Assembly: GCF_023652955.1 (NCBI RefSeq)
Contig: NZ_JAKLOY010000003.1
Coordinates: 62,001 to 126,000, forward strand
Length of the DNA stretch: 64,000 bases
Direction: 5' to 3'
From: Geomonas sp. Red32
Lineage (GTDB): Bacteria > Desulfobacterota > Desulfuromonadia > Geobacterales > Geobacteraceae
The translations under genes and the position numbers were made by a program. The notes beneath the pieces were generated by a model that saw only the letters and a list, made by a program, of their open reading frames with translations, ran no database searches and was not told where the DNA came from. Shown one piece after another: positions 1 to 8,278 of this stretch. Positions within the stretch are counted from its first letter, which is position 1. The number at the start of each line of letters is the position of its first letter.

Positions 1-218
1 GGCTGGTGCTTACGGTCACCGGGCAGCGGGAACTTCTGGAGGGAAGCCCCTCGCTCGCGCGCTCGCTCAGGTTGCGCAATCCGTACGTCGATCCGTTGAG
101 CATGATCCAGATCGAGATGCTGAGGCGGAAACGGGAAGGGAAGGGGGACGGGAAGCCGGATTTCGTGCTGGCCGCCACCATCAACGGGATCGCGTCGGGG
201 CTGAGGAACACGGGGTAG
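1..218 (+). CDS. ppc: Phosphoenolpyruvate carboxylase, C-terminal end (5' part outside window)
   Basis: This is the last ~71 codons of a gene that begins before the window; the frame is open from base 3. The residues match the extreme C-terminus of phosphoenolpyruvate carboxylase: a TGQRELLEG segment, LRNPYVDPLSMIQ, and the terminal NGIASGLRNTG, where the family ends with a conserved NTG. The enzyme adds bicarbonate to phosphoenolpyruvate to make oxaloacetate in the cytoplasm and refills the TCA cycle. The GTG at base 6 is internal and should not be taken as a start. Only the tail is visible, so active-site residues cannot be checked. Confidence 0.9.
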   Translation, partial: LVLTVTGQRELLEGSPSLARSLRLRNPYVDPLSMIQIEMLRRKREGKGDGKPDFVLAATINGIASGLRNTG

Positions 219-316
219 GGGAAGGGAGGACGGGGAGCAATTTTTGTTTTTGGGAGCCCGCCCTCATGGTAAAGTCCCGGCACTATAGTGTCAACTTGGG
301 CGAGGGGAGGACGTAG

Positions 317-1261
317 ATGCCGGACGCGGTCGAGGTGGTCGGGCTTGGGGTGAGCACGCTGGATCTTCTGATGCAGGTGGAGCGCTTCCCGGAAGGGGAA
401 GGGGTCGCTAAGGCGCACGCATCCGTTCTGCAGGGGGGAGGGCCGGTGGCGACCGCCATGGTGACCCTCGCCCGCCTCGGGGCGCGTACCTCCATGATCG
501 ACCGGGTCGGGGACGACTGGCGCGGCCGCCTCATCGTCGAGGAGTTTCTCCGGGAAGGGGTGGGGACCGGTCACCTGCTGGTGCAGAACGGGGCTTCCTC
601 TTCGATCGCTTCCATCATGGTTCGCAAGGACGACGGCGCCCGGCACATCGTCTACGCTCCCGGCGACGTCGAGGAGCTTTCCCCCGCCGATCTTCCCGAG
701 GATGCCATCGCCTCCGCCCGTATTCTCCATCTCAACGGCCGCCATTTCGAGGCATCGCTGGCCGCTGCCGCACTGGCCAAAAGAAAGGGCGTCACCGTCT
801 CCTTCGACGGCGGCGCCCATAGATTTCGTCCCGAGCTTCTCCCCCTGATCAAGCTCACCGATGTCTGCATCGTCGCCAGGGAATTCGCCTTTTCCTGTAC
901 GGGGAAAAACTCGCTGGCGGATGCTGCGGCCGCGCTGATCGAACTGGGCCCCAAGATCGTGGCCATCACTGCCGGAGCCGAGGGGAGCTGGGTCTTCGCA
1001 GGCAAGGAGAGCTTTTATCAACCCGCTTTCGCGGTAGAGCACCCGGTCGATACCACCGGGGCGGGGGATGCCTACCACGGCGCTTTTCTCTACGGGATTC
1101 TCCGCGGCTACGGTCTCCGCCGTTCCGCCGCTCTCGCCACTGCCGTTGCCGCCCGGGTGGTCACCGCCCTCGGCGGGCGCGGCGCCCTTCCCACTTCCGC
1201 CGATCTCGATCAACTCCTCGACGCCCTTCCCGCCGCAGCCGATCTCGACGAACTCCTCTGA
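317..1261 (+). CDS. PfkB-family carbohydrate kinase (ribokinase-like)
   Basis: A 314-aa cytoplasmic sugar or nucleoside kinase of the PfkB/ribokinase superfamily. The N-terminal strand (VVGLGVSTLDLL), the GGGPVATAMVTLARLG segment near residue 40 and the C-terminal signature DTTGAGDAYHGAF near residues 244-256 are visible. The Asp of GAGD is the catalytic base in this family. A good ribosome binding site (GGGGAGGA) lies 5-10 bases before the ATG. The substrate cannot be told from the sequence; ribokinase, fructokinase and adenosine kinase share these motifs. The gene follows ppc by about 100 bases on the same strand and converges on ruvA. Confidence 0.88.
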   Translation: MPDAVEVVGLGVSTLDLLMQVERFPEGEGVAKAHASVLQGGGPVATAMVTLARLGARTSMIDRVGDDWRGRLIVEEFLREGVGTGHLLVQNGASSSIASIMVRKDDGARHIVYAPGDVEELSPADLPEDAIASARILHLNGRHFEASLAAAALAKRKGVTVSFDGGAHRFRPELLPLIKLTDVCIVAREFAFSCTGKNSLADAAAALIELGPKIVAITAGAEGSWVFAGKESFYQPAFAVEHPVDTTGAGDAYHGAFLYGILRGYGLRRSAALATAVAARVVTALGGRGALPTSADLDQLLDALPAAADLDELL

Positions 1262-1405
1262 AGAGCCCCTGACCCTGATCCCGGATTCCGAGAGCTCCCG
1301 CAACTTCTCCCGCAACTGGAGGTTGCGCAAAGCCCGGGCTGCCTGCTCGGCGAAGGCGGCTGCCAGCTGGCGCTTATTTTTCAAGGTGGAGGTGAGGAGA
1401 GGGGA

Positions 1406-2005
1406 CTACTTCATCAAAATCTTGAGGGCCTGCTTGAGGACCGCTTCCACGGTGGCGTCTTCGGATATCTTGATCTCGGCGATGGCCTTTTGGACCACCG
1501 ATTCCTTATACCCCAGGTTGATGAGGGCCGAGAGGACGTCGTCGCGGACTTCCTGCTTGGCGACCGCGGGGGCGCTGGCCGGCTGCGGCTGCGCCATGCC
1601 GAGCTTTTTCACCTTTTCCTTGAGCTCGAGCACCAGGCGCTCGGCGGTCTTCTTTCCGATGCCGGGGATGGCGGAAAGGCGGGCGATGTTGCCGGCGAGC
1701 AGCGATTCGGCAAGCTCCAGCGGTTCCGAGTTGGAGAGGATGCCGTTGGCGAGCTTGGGGCCGACCCCGGAGACACCGATCAGAAGCTGGAAGAGCTCCT
1801 TTTCCTCGTGGGTGCGGAATCCGTAGAGGTTGATGGCGTCTTCCTTTACCGAGGTGTAGATCTGGAGGGAAACGGGGGAGCCTTCGGCGGGAAGCGAATA
1901 GTAGGTGGAGAAGGGGATCTGCACACGGTAGCCGACGCCGTTCACGTCGAGGATGATGTAGTCGGGGGCCTTGTAGGCGAGCTTACCGGTCAAAAGGGCG
2001 ATCAT
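1406..2005 (-). CDS. ruvA: Holliday junction branch migration protein RuvA
   Basis: A 199-aa RuvA of normal length. Domain I is the OB-fold start (MIALLTGKLAYK), domain II carries two helix-hairpin-helix motifs (GVSGVGPKLANGIL near residue 80 and IPGIGKKTAERL near residue 114), and domain III is the C-terminal helical part that touches RuvB. RuvA tetramers bind the four-way junction and load the RuvB motor. It lies downstream of ruvC on the same strand, about 120 bases away. A ruvB gene would usually follow; here the next gene is convergent and unrelated, so ruvB must lie elsewhere. Confidence 0.95.
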   Translation of the reverse strand: MIALLTGKLAYKAPDYIILDVNGVGYRVQIPFSTYYSLPAEGSPVSLQIYTSVKEDAINLYGFRTHEEKELFQLLIGVSGVGPKLANGILSNSEPLELAESLLAGNIARLSAIPGIGKKTAERLVLELKEKVKKLGMAQPQPASAPAVAKQEVRDDVLSALINLGYKESVVQKAIAEIKISEDATVEAVLKQALKILMK

Positions 2006-2123
2006 GAGATTGGATAACCTTTCCTTCCCTTTCGGGAATTCTCCCTCCGCTCAACGCCCGGCGGACGACGCCGCAGGTGAAGGCGGGGGGAAGGGTAGGG
2101 TGAGGATGGGGGACGTCATGACG

Positions 2124-2654
2124 TCATCGGCCGCCTGTCCTTCTCCTGGCAGGAGGAAGGAGGGGGGGGGCTTTCAGTAAGGTGTTCATACCGGCCGAGT
2201 GGGCGTGGCAGATGGCGACCGCCAGGGCGTCGGAGGCGTCCTCCTGGGCCACCTCGGGAAGGTTCAGGAGGGCCTTGATCATATGCTGTACCTGCACCTT
2301 TTCGGCGCGGCCGCTGCCGACCACCGCGAGCTTTACCTGCATCGCGGTGTACTCGAAGACCGGGAGTCCCATGTTGACGGCGGCCACGATGGCGGCGCCG
2401 CGGGCCTGGCCGAGCTTGAGGGCGCTCATGGCGTTCTTGGCGAGGAATACGTTCTCCACCGCCACGGCGTCGGGACGGTACTCGGCGATGACGGCGGCGA
2501 GCCCGGTGTAGATCTGCTCCAGGCGCTGCGGGAAGTCGGCGGAGGCCTTGGTGAAGATGGCGCCGTTGTCGACGTGGATGATCCGGTTGCCTTGCTTGGT
2601 GACCAGACCGTAGCCGGTTTTCCGCGAACCGGGATCGATTCCCATTATGATCAT
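2124..2654 (-). CDS. ruvC: Crossover junction endodeoxyribonuclease RuvC
   Basis: A 176-aa Holliday junction resolvase. The catalytic acidic residues expected of RuvC are present: Asp in [12 protein letters not shown] near residue 7, Glu in [10 protein letters not shown], and the Asp pair in [11 protein letters not shown] chose the ATG at 2654 because AAGGAGG sits six bases upstream; a second ATG three codons later is possible. Upstream extension runs into a GC-rich intergenic repeat and is not coding. The C-terminus ends in a Pro/Arg-rich tail beyond the usual end. Transcribed with ruvA. Confidence 0.94.
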   Translation of the reverse strand: MIIMGIDPGSRKTGYGLVTKQGNRIIHVDNGAIFTKASADFPQRLEQIYTGLAAVIAEYRPDAVAVENVFLAKNAMSALKLGQARGAAIVAAVNMGLPVFEYTAMQVKLAVVGSGRAEKVQVQHMIKALLNLPEVAQEDASDALAVAICHAHSAGMNTLLKAPPLLPPARRRTGGR

Positions 2655-2679
2655 CCTCACCCTCCTTCCCCACTTACTC

Positions 2680-2728
2680 CCACCTTCCCCTCCCCTTGAG
2701 GGAGGGGGCGAGGGGGTGGGGGAGGTCC
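2680..2728. repeat. GC-rich dispersed intergenic palindrome
   Basis: A C-run and G-run inverted repeat (CCCCTCCCCTTGAGGG followed by GGGGGCGAGGGGGTGGGGG). The same type recurs in this window near 16.1 kb, 38.95 kb, 47.75 kb and 53.4 kb, always between genes. It looks like a REP/BIME-like element. Function unknown. Confidence 0.6.
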
Positions 2729-2794
2729 CCACGAAGTGCCGCAGCCGGCCCGCCACCTCTCTTTCGAGAGTCCTTGAGGCCGACCGTAATCCAC

Positions 2795-2846
2795 AAAAAA
2801 AAAAGACGGCAGCGGGAAGGTTGAATGGTCGTCCTTCCCGCTGCCG
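2795..2846 (-). terminator. Rho-independent terminator of yebC
   Basis: A 14-bp perfect stem (CGGCAGCGGGAAGG and its complement, arms 2807-2820 and 2833-2846) is followed on the minus strand by a ten-base T run. It sits between the yebC stop and the ruvC start, so the two are probably separate transcription units. Confidence 0.9.
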
Positions 2847-2873
2847 CTCGTTACATGAATCGATTCTCCCGTG

Positions 2874-3617
2874 CTACATCATCTTCTCCATCTCCTCGGC
2901 GGAGATGTCGAAGTTCGCGTAGACGTTCTGGACGTCGTCGTTGTCTTCCAGCCGGTCCATCAGCTTCAGCATGTTCTCGGCCTGCTTCCCTTCCAGCTTC
3001 ACCATGGTCTGCGGAATCATGGTGATTTCGGCGGAAAGCGGTATGAAACCGGCGGCCTCGAGGGCCTTCCTCACTTCGTTGAAGGCGGAGGGATCGGTCA
3101 GCACCTCGTACTGTTCGTCTTCGTCGGTGACATCGTCGGCACCTGCCTCGATGGAGGCCTCGAAGAGTTTGTCGAAGTCGACTTCCTTGCCGTAGACCAG
3201 GAGCCCTTTCTTGTCGAAGAGCCAGGACACGCACCCAGCCTCGCCCATGTTGCCGTTGCACTTGCTGAAGGTGCTGCGGACGTCGGAGACGGTACGGTTG
3301 CGGTTGTCGGTCATGACTTCGACCAGCACCGCAGTCCCGCCGGGACCGTACCCTTCGTAGGTGGTCTCCTCGTAGTTGACCCCTTCGAGACCGCCCACAC
3401 CTTTTTTGATGGCGCGCTCGACGTTGTCCTTGGGCATGTTCTCGGCCTTGGCCTTGTCGATGGCGGTACGAAGACGCGGGTTGCCGTCAGGATCACCGCC
3501 ACCCAGCTTGGCGGCAACGGTTATTTCCTTGATAAGCTTGGTGAAAACCTTACCGCGCTTGGCATCGGCGGCGCCTTTCTTGTGCTTGATCGTACTCCAT
3601 TTATTATGGCCTGACAT
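2874..3617 (-). CDS. yebC: YebC/PmpR-family protein
   Basis: A 247-aa protein that begins with the family hallmark [15 protein letters not shown] and continues with [17 protein letters not shown] and an NFDIS-type acidic C-terminus. Family members are known as transcriptional regulators (PmpR) and, in some bacteria, as factors that relieve ribosome stalling at proline tracts; which applies here is not visible. The start at 3617 is set by the conserved N-terminus; an upstream in-frame ATG at 3668 would add 17 unrelated residues. It lies directly before ruvC, a common neighbourhood for this family. Confidence 0.95.
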   Translation of the reverse strand: MSGHNKWSTIKHKKGAADAKRGKVFTKLIKEITVAAKLGGGDPDGNPRLRTAIDKAKAENMPKDNVERAIKKGVGGLEGVNYEETTYEGYGPGGTAVLVEVMTDNRNRTVSDVRSTFSKCNGNMGEAGCVSWLFDKKGLLVYGKEVDFDKLFEASIEAGADDVTDEDEQYEVLTDPSAFNEVRKALEAAGFIPLSAEITMIPQTMVKLEGKQAENMLKLMDRLEDNDDVQNVYANFDISAEEMEKMM

Positions 3618-3759
3618 GGGTTGCTTCCTTTCAACTGGTTTGATAATGAAAACGCCGAATACTAGCATGCATAAAAGAGCGTTGTAAAGTGAGAAAATGA
3701 CATTACACTGTTACCGAATGTCGAACAAACACCGCTAGTTATTGCCAGGAAGGACACCT

Positions 3760-4134
3760 ATGACCCCCTCGTTCCGCCAGATGAAAAGATGTTCCGTTTC
3801 CGCATTGATGCTGATTTCCCTTGCCCTTGGCGCGGGATGCGCCCGCGTTTCGGTCCACACCGGCAGCCTTCCTCCCATCCTCACACAGCACGAGTTGAAC
3901 CGCCCCTACGACGAGCTCGGGGTGGTGAGCGTCCGCCGCGACCGCACCGGCGCTCCCACCGATATCAGCCCGGCCGATTACACGTGGGCCTACGATGCGC
4001 TCCGCTCCGAGGCGTCCAAGATAGGCGCGGACGCGGTCATCTACCCCGAGGTCAACATCTCCGTAGAACAGTACTACGTCGTTTTCCCCACCAGTCATGT
4101 CTCGGCTAAAGGTATCGCCATAAAATTCAGGTAA
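3760..4134 (+). CDS. Small predicted lipoprotein
   Basis: A 124-aa protein with a hydrophobic signal segment ending in a lipobox-like LALGAGC, so it is probably lipidated at that cysteine and anchored in the envelope. The mature part (ELGVVSVRRD, SEASKIGADAVIYPEV) resembles small YbjQ-like or heavy-metal-binding-like folds where Gly-Ala-Asp-Ala precedes a beta strand, but I do not recognise a named family. The start at 3760 has AGGAAGGA six bases upstream; an earlier ATG at 3742 lacks one. It stands alone, divergent from yebC. Function unknown. Confidence 0.75.
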   Translation: MTPSFRQMKRCSVSALMLISLALGAGCARVSVHTGSLPPILTQHELNRPYDELGVVSVRRDRTGAPTDISPADYTWAYDALRSEASKIGADAVIYPEVNISVEQYYVVFPTSHVSAKGIAIKFR

Positions 4135-4213
4135 GGCCCTGTTTCTATTTTTCCCTCTCCCCTAAAGGGGCGAGGGGATAACCAAGGGATAATTGCGGGC
4201 GGAGAGAATTCCG

Positions 4214-4243
4214 TTGATTTACTGTATACGTTTCTGAGATAGT
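4214..4243 (+). promoter_or_regulatory. Possible sigma-70-type promoter
   Basis: TTGATT (4214-4219) and GATAGT (4238-4243) are separated by 18 bases, about 65 bases before the oxidoreductase start. Moderate match only. Confidence 0.4.
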
Positions 4244-4309
4244 GTCTGCTTCCGTGAAAGCGGACAACCACTGTTCTTATATCTATATCCCGTCAAGGAG
4301 GCGAATTTT

Positions 4310-5296
4310 ATGAAGGCTGTGCTGATGGAAGGGTTTGGCGGTCTGGACGTGCTGAAGGTTGGTGAGGCTCCCAAACCGGCCCCGAAAGAGAACGAAGTTC
4401 TGGTGAAGGTTTACGCCACTTCGATCAACCGTCCGGACCTGGTGCAGAGGGAAGGGAAGTATCCCCCCCCGCCGGGCGATTCCGAAATCCTCGGTCTCGA
4501 GGTTGCCGGTGTGGTTGAGGAAGTCGGCCCCGGCGTCACCGGCTGGCAGAAGGGCGACCGGGTCATGTCGCTCGTCGGTGGCGGCGGCTACGCGGAATAC
4601 GCGGTTGCGTACGCCAACCACCTGATGAGGATCCCGGAGTCCATGAGCTTCGAAGAGGCCGCCTGCGTCTGCGAATCCTACATCACTGCCTTCCTCAACG
4701 TCTTCATGATCGGCGACCTGAAGGACGGCCAGACCGCTATCCTCCACGGTGGCGGCGGCGGGGTCAATACCGCGGCCATCCAGCTCGCCAAGGCACTCAC
4801 CCCCAACGCCAAGCTGATCGTCACCGCGTCTCCCGAGAAGATGGACCGGGTCAAGGAACTGGGCGCCGACCTGGTGATCAACTTCAAGGAGACCCCGGAC
4901 TTCTCCGAGGCCGTCAAGGAATTCACCAACAAGAAAGGTGTCGACGTCATCCTCGACCACGTGGGCGCCAAGTACCTGGCCCCCAATATGAACTCGCTCG
5001 GCTACAAGGGGCGGCTGGTCGTCATCGGGGTCATCTCCGGCATCAAGGCGGAGCTGAACCTGGCTCTCATGATGGTCAAGCGCCAGCAGATCATCGGCAG
5101 CGTGCTCCGTTCGCGCCCGGTTTCGGAGAAGGGGGAGATCGTGGCGGAGTTCACCCGCAGGGCGATTCCGAAATTCGCCGACCGCTCCGTGGTGCCGATC
5201 ATCGAGAAGGTATTCACCATGGACCAGGTGGCGGATGCCCACCGGATGATGGAAGAGGACAAGCACTTCGGGAAGATCGTACTGAAGACCGCCTAG
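4310..5296 (+). CDS. Zinc-independent NAD(P)H quinone oxidoreductase (MDR superfamily, PIG3-like)
   Basis: A 328-aa medium-chain dehydrogenase/reductase. The N-terminal GroES-like part (MKAVLMEGFGG, INRPDLVQREGKYPPPPG) and the typical LGLEVAGVVEEVG segment are present, and the zinc-binding residues of alcohol dehydrogenases are absent, pointing to the quinone oxidoreductase/PIG3 branch. The nucleotide-binding loop reads GGGGGVNTAAIQLAK near residue 146; PIG3 proteins usually have GASGGVG there, so the loop is unusually glycine-rich. It probably reduces quinones or enones with NADPH in the cytoplasm. Monocistronic, with a strong terminator just after it. Confidence 0.85.
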   Translation: MKAVLMEGFGGLDVLKVGEAPKPAPKENEVLVKVYATSINRPDLVQREGKYPPPPGDSEILGLEVAGVVEEVGPGVTGWQKGDRVMSLVGGGGYAEYAVAYANHLMRIPESMSFEEAACVCESYITAFLNVFMIGDLKDGQTAILHGGGGGVNTAAIQLAKALTPNAKLIVTASPEKMDRVKELGADLVINFKETPDFSEAVKEFTNKKGVDVILDHVGAKYLAPNMNSLGYKGRLVVIGVISGIKAELNLALMMVKRQQIIGSVLRSRPVSEKGEIVAEFTRRAIPKFADRSVVPIIEKVFTMDQVADAHRMMEEDKHFGKIVLKTA

Positions 5297-5329
5297 TCCT
5301 TCGCGGTTCTTCCCCCCTGTTCCCAAATG

Positions 5330-5363
5330 AAAACGCCCCCTCCCGGCGGGGAGGGGGCGTTTT
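5330..5363. terminator. Bidirectional intrinsic terminator
   Basis: AAAACGCCCCCTCCC pairs with GGGAGGGGGCGTTTT across a short loop. It lies between the convergent oxidoreductase and ABC-F genes and has A/T tails on both sides, so it can serve both. Confidence 0.9.
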
Positions 5364-5385
5364 AGTGCCAGTGGCAGGATAACCG

Positions 5386-7020
5386 TTACAGGCTGAGCTC
5401 GGCGTGGCCGTTGGTGAGCTTCTCGCGCTCGGCGGTGACGTCGGCATCTTCGAGATAATCGTCGAAGTCCATAACCCGGTCGATGATGCCGTTGGGGGTG
5501 ATCTCGATGATCCGGTTAGCCACCGTGGAGACGAACTGGTGGTCGTGGGAGGCGAAGAGCACGACTTCGCTGTAGGAGATCAGCCCGTTGTTGAGGGCGG
5601 TGATCGATTCCAGGTCGAGGTGGTTGGTCGGCTCGTCCAGGATCAGCGCGTTCGAACCGGTCAGCATCATCCTGGACAGCATGCAGCGCACCCTCTCGCC
5701 CCCGGAGAGAACGCTGGTCTTCTTGGTGGCTTCTTCGCCGGAGAAGAGCATCCTGCCGAGGAAGCCGCGGGAAAAGCTCTCTCCCTCGGTCGGCGGGGCG
5801 TACTGGCCGAGCCACTCGATCAGGTTCAGGTCGTTCTGGAAGTACTCGCGGTTCTCCTTCGGGAAATAGGAATGGGTGATGGTCACCCCCCAGCGGAAGC
5901 TCCCCTCGTCGGGCTCGAGCTCTCCGGCCAGGACCTGGAAGAAGGTGCTCTTGGCGAGGGAGTTGCTCCCCACGAAGGCGATCTTGTCCCCTTTCCTCAC
6001 CATGAGGTCGAGGTTCTTGAACATCTGCACGCCGTCCACCGTCTTGGAGAGCCCTTTCACCTCGAGGATGATGTCGCCGCAGGGGCGCTCGGGCTTGAAG
6101 ACCACGTAGGGGTACTTCCGGGAGGAAACCGGCATGTCCTCCAGGGTGAGCTTTTCGAGGAGCTTCTTACGGGAGGTCGCCTGCTTCGCCTTGGAGGCGT
6201 TGGAGCTGAAGCGCTGGATGAATTCCTTGAGCTCGTTGGCCTTGTCGGTCACCTTGCGGTTGTCGTCCTGGCGCTGTTTCAGCTGGAGCTGGCTCGCCTG
6301 GTACCAGAAGTCGTAGTTGCCGACGTAGACCTGGATGCGCCCGAAGTCGATGTCGGCTATGTGGGTGCAGACCTGGTTTAAGAAGTGACGGTCGTGGGAG
6401 ACCACCACCACGGTGTTCTGGAAGCGGAAGAGGAATTCCTCCAGCCAGGCGATCGATTTGAGATCGAGGTGGTTGGTCGGCTCGTCCAAAAGGAGGATGT
6501 CGGGGTTGCCGAAGAGGGCCTGGGCCAAGAGGACCCGCACCTTTTCGCCACCTTCGAGCTCTTTCATCAGTTTGCCGCGCAGCTCCTCGGGGATGCCGAG
6601 CCCGTTGAGAAGGACGGCGGCCTCGGATTCCGCCTCGTAGCCGTTCATCTCGGAGAACTCGGCCTCGAGCTCGGCGGAACGGATGCCGTCTTCCTCGCTG
6701 AATTCCGGCTTGGAGTAGATGGCTTCCCGCTCGCTCATGATCTCGTAGAGCCGCTTGTGCCCCATGATGACGGTGTTGAGGACGGTGTGCTCGTCGTAGG
6801 CGAACTGGTCCTGCTTGAGGACGGCGATCCTCCCCTTGCCCGCCGAGATCTCGCCCTTGTCGGCATCGATCTCGCCGGAGAGGATCTTGAGGAAGGTGGA
6901 TTTCCCGGCCCCGTTGGCGCCGATGAGACCGTAGCAGTTGCCGGGGAGGAACTTGATGTTGACGTCTTTGAAGAGCACCCTCTTGCCGTAGGCGAGGGTG
7001 ACGTTGGATGCGCTGATCAT
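5386..7020 (-). CDS. ybiT: ABC-F family ATPase, YbiT-type
   Basis: A 544-aa soluble protein with two ABC domains and no membrane part. Domain 1 has Walker A GANGAGKST near residue 36 and Walker B LLLDEPTNHLD; a linker with KQRQDDNRKV follows; domain 2 starts near residue 320. The strings LIGANGAGKSTFLKIL, LKQDQFAYDEHTVLNTVIMGHK and FSEEDG match the YbiT branch. ABC-F proteins act on ribosomes at the E site and influence translation or antibiotic resistance. The second Walker A reads GSNSLAKST, with Ala where Gly normally precedes the Lys. The start ATG is preceded by AAGGAG, which is embedded in a hairpin-forming leader. Confidence 0.93.
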   Translation of the reverse strand: MISASNVTLAYGKRVLFKDVNIKFLPGNCYGLIGANGAGKSTFLKILSGEIDADKGEISAGKGRIAVLKQDQFAYDEHTVLNTVIMGHKRLYEIMSEREAIYSKPEFSEEDGIRSAELEAEFSEMNGYEAESEAAVLLNGLGIPEELRGKLMKELEGGEKVRVLLAQALFGNPDILLLDEPTNHLDLKSIAWLEEFLFRFQNTVVVVSHDRHFLNQVCTHIADIDFGRIQVYVGNYDFWYQASQLQLKQRQDDNRKVTDKANELKEFIQRFSSNASKAKQATSRKKLLEKLTLEDMPVSSRKYPYVVFKPERPCGDIILEVKGLSKTVDGVQMFKNLDLMVRKGDKIAFVGSNSLAKSTFFQVLAGELEPDEGSFRWGVTITHSYFPKENREYFQNDLNLIEWLGQYAPPTEGESFSRGFLGRMLFSGEEATKKTSVLSGGERVRCMLSRMMLTGSNALILDEPTNHLDLESITALNNGLISYSEVVLFASHDHQFVSTVANRIIEITPNGIIDRVMDFDDYLEDADVTAEREKLTNGHAELSL

Positions 7021-7130
7021 GCTTTACTGCTCCTTGTGGTCAAATAAAAAACCACAGGGCCTTCCCCTGTGGTCAGAACCTTGCATCTATAGCATGCCGC
7101 TCGCCGCGGCGGCAAGGAAAAATCATCCAT
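7017..7130 (-). CDS. Possible leader peptide of the ABC-F gene
   Basis: A 37-codon frame starting with ATG at 7130 (GGAG eight bases upstream) runs through the leader hairpins, and its TGA overlaps the ABC-F ATG as ATGA. Translation of it would disrupt the terminator-like hairpin and bring ribosomes to the ABC-F start. The peptide contains RAACYRC. There is no homology support; the arrangement, not the peptide sequence, is the reason to list it. Confidence 0.3.
   Translation of the reverse strand: MDDFSLPPRRAACYRCKVLTTGEGPVVFYLTTRSSKA
7035..7073 (-). promoter_or_regulatory. Putative transcription attenuator in the ABC-F leader
   Basis: On the minus strand ACCACAGGG (7065-7073) pairs with CCCTGTGGT (7051-7059) and is followed by TTTTTTATTT, an intrinsic terminator 30 bases before the ABC-F start. 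The 3' arm TGTGGT can instead pair with ACCACA at 7035-7040, which abuts the Shine-Dalgarno AAGGAG. The two pairings exclude each other. Similar leader attenuation is known for ABC-F resistance genes. Confidence 0.6.
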
Positions 7131-7273
7131 CTGGCCGTCTCCGCGACGGTTTTTAGTAAAATGTACGATTATTAATTTGCACGATAAAATGGGTTTCTTT
7201 TCCGCCAGTAATATGGCAAGTTTACCAACAAGTTTAAGCACGAGGTACCGGGCGGTATCCTCGCGGAGCAGGC

Positions 7274-8143
7274 ATGCGGATAATTGACAAGCTTTCCACG
7301 GGAAAAAAGTTCATCTCGCTGGAGTTCTTCCCCCCCAAAGACAAAAAGGAATGGCCGACCTTCTTCAAAACGGTCGGCAGCCTCGCCAAGCTCGATCCCC
7401 TGTTCGCCTCGGTTACCTACGGCGCGGGGGGGAGCACCAAGGGCGATACCCTCGATATCGTCGCCACCCTCCAGAAGGAGCACGGTCTGGAGACCATGGC
7501 GCACCTCACCTGCATCGGCTCCTACCGGGGCGATCTGCAGAAGTTCCTGGACTCGCTCGCCAGCGCCGGGGTGGACAACGTGCTGGCGCTCAGAGGGGAT
7601 CCCCCCAAAGACGCCCCTCCCGAATTCTCCGCCTGCCGGACGCTTTTGCACGCCTCCGACCTGGCAGCCTTCATCAAGGAGCTCCATCCTTCCATGGGAA
7701 TCGGGGTGGCTGGCTATCCCGAGGTGCATCCGGAGGCGGCCGGCCGCGAGGAGGACCTCGCTTTCCTGAAGCTCAAGCTCGACCAGGGGGGGGATTTCGC
7801 CATCACCCAGCTCTTCTTCGACAACGAGCACTACTTCGACTTCGTGCGCCGGGCGCGGGAAATCGGGATCGAGAAACCGATCATTCCGGGGATCCTTCCG
7901 GTGGTGAGCCTCAAGGTCATCCAGCGGATCGTTACGCTCTGCGGTGCGAGCCTGCCGCCGGCCTACCAGGCCCAGCTGGAGGAGGCGGAGCGTGCAGGCG
8001 GCGCCGCCGCGGTGGAGCGCCTCGGCGTGGAGTTCGCCCAACGGCAGGCCCGGGAGCTTCTGGACGGAGGCGCCCCCGGCGTCCACATCTACACGCTCAA
8101 CCGCGACCAGGCGGTGCTGAACCTGGTGGACGGACTGCTGTAG
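7274..8143 (+). CDS. metF: Methylenetetrahydrofolate reductase
   Basis: A 289-aa cytoplasmic flavoenzyme that reduces 5,10-methylene-tetrahydrofolate to 5-methyl-tetrahydrofolate for methionine synthesis. The motifs LEFFPPKDKKEW near residue 18 (containing the catalytic Glu), VTYGAGGS near residue 51, MAHLTCIG and VLALRGDPP near residue 103, and QLFFDNEHYFDFV near residue 179 are all present. Length is normal for the bacterial enzyme. It is divergent from the ABC-F gene. No S-adenosylmethionine riboswitch or Met box is evident in the short upstream region. Confidence 0.95.
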   Translation: MRIIDKLSTGKKFISLEFFPPKDKKEWPTFFKTVGSLAKLDPLFASVTYGAGGSTKGDTLDIVATLQKEHGLETMAHLTCIGSYRGDLQKFLDSLASAGVDNVLALRGDPPKDAPPEFSACRTLLHASDLAAFIKELHPSMGIGVAGYPEVHPEAAGREEDLAFLKLKLDQGGDFAITQLFFDNEHYFDFVRRAREIGIEKPIIPGILPVVSLKVIQRIVTLCGASLPPAYQAQLEEAERAGGAAAVERLGVEFAQRQARELLDGGAPGVHIYTLNRDQAVLNLVDGLL

Positions 8144-8278
8144 AGGTAGGCCCTTCCCTTGAAGGGGAGGGGGTGGTTACCTCCGAAGGGTGGAGGAGTC
8201 ATCAGTGTGAGAAAGGGCGGAGAGTTGCCGTCGTCGAAGTTTTAAACGCTCATGAATTGTTATGCGGGAGGAGGGTCC

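Noticed and set aside
7144..7273. S-adenosylmethionine or methionine-responsive element before metF
   Set aside because: The short AT-rich gap shows no SAM riboswitch core, T-box or clear Met-box repeat. The gap upstream of mat was checked with the same result.
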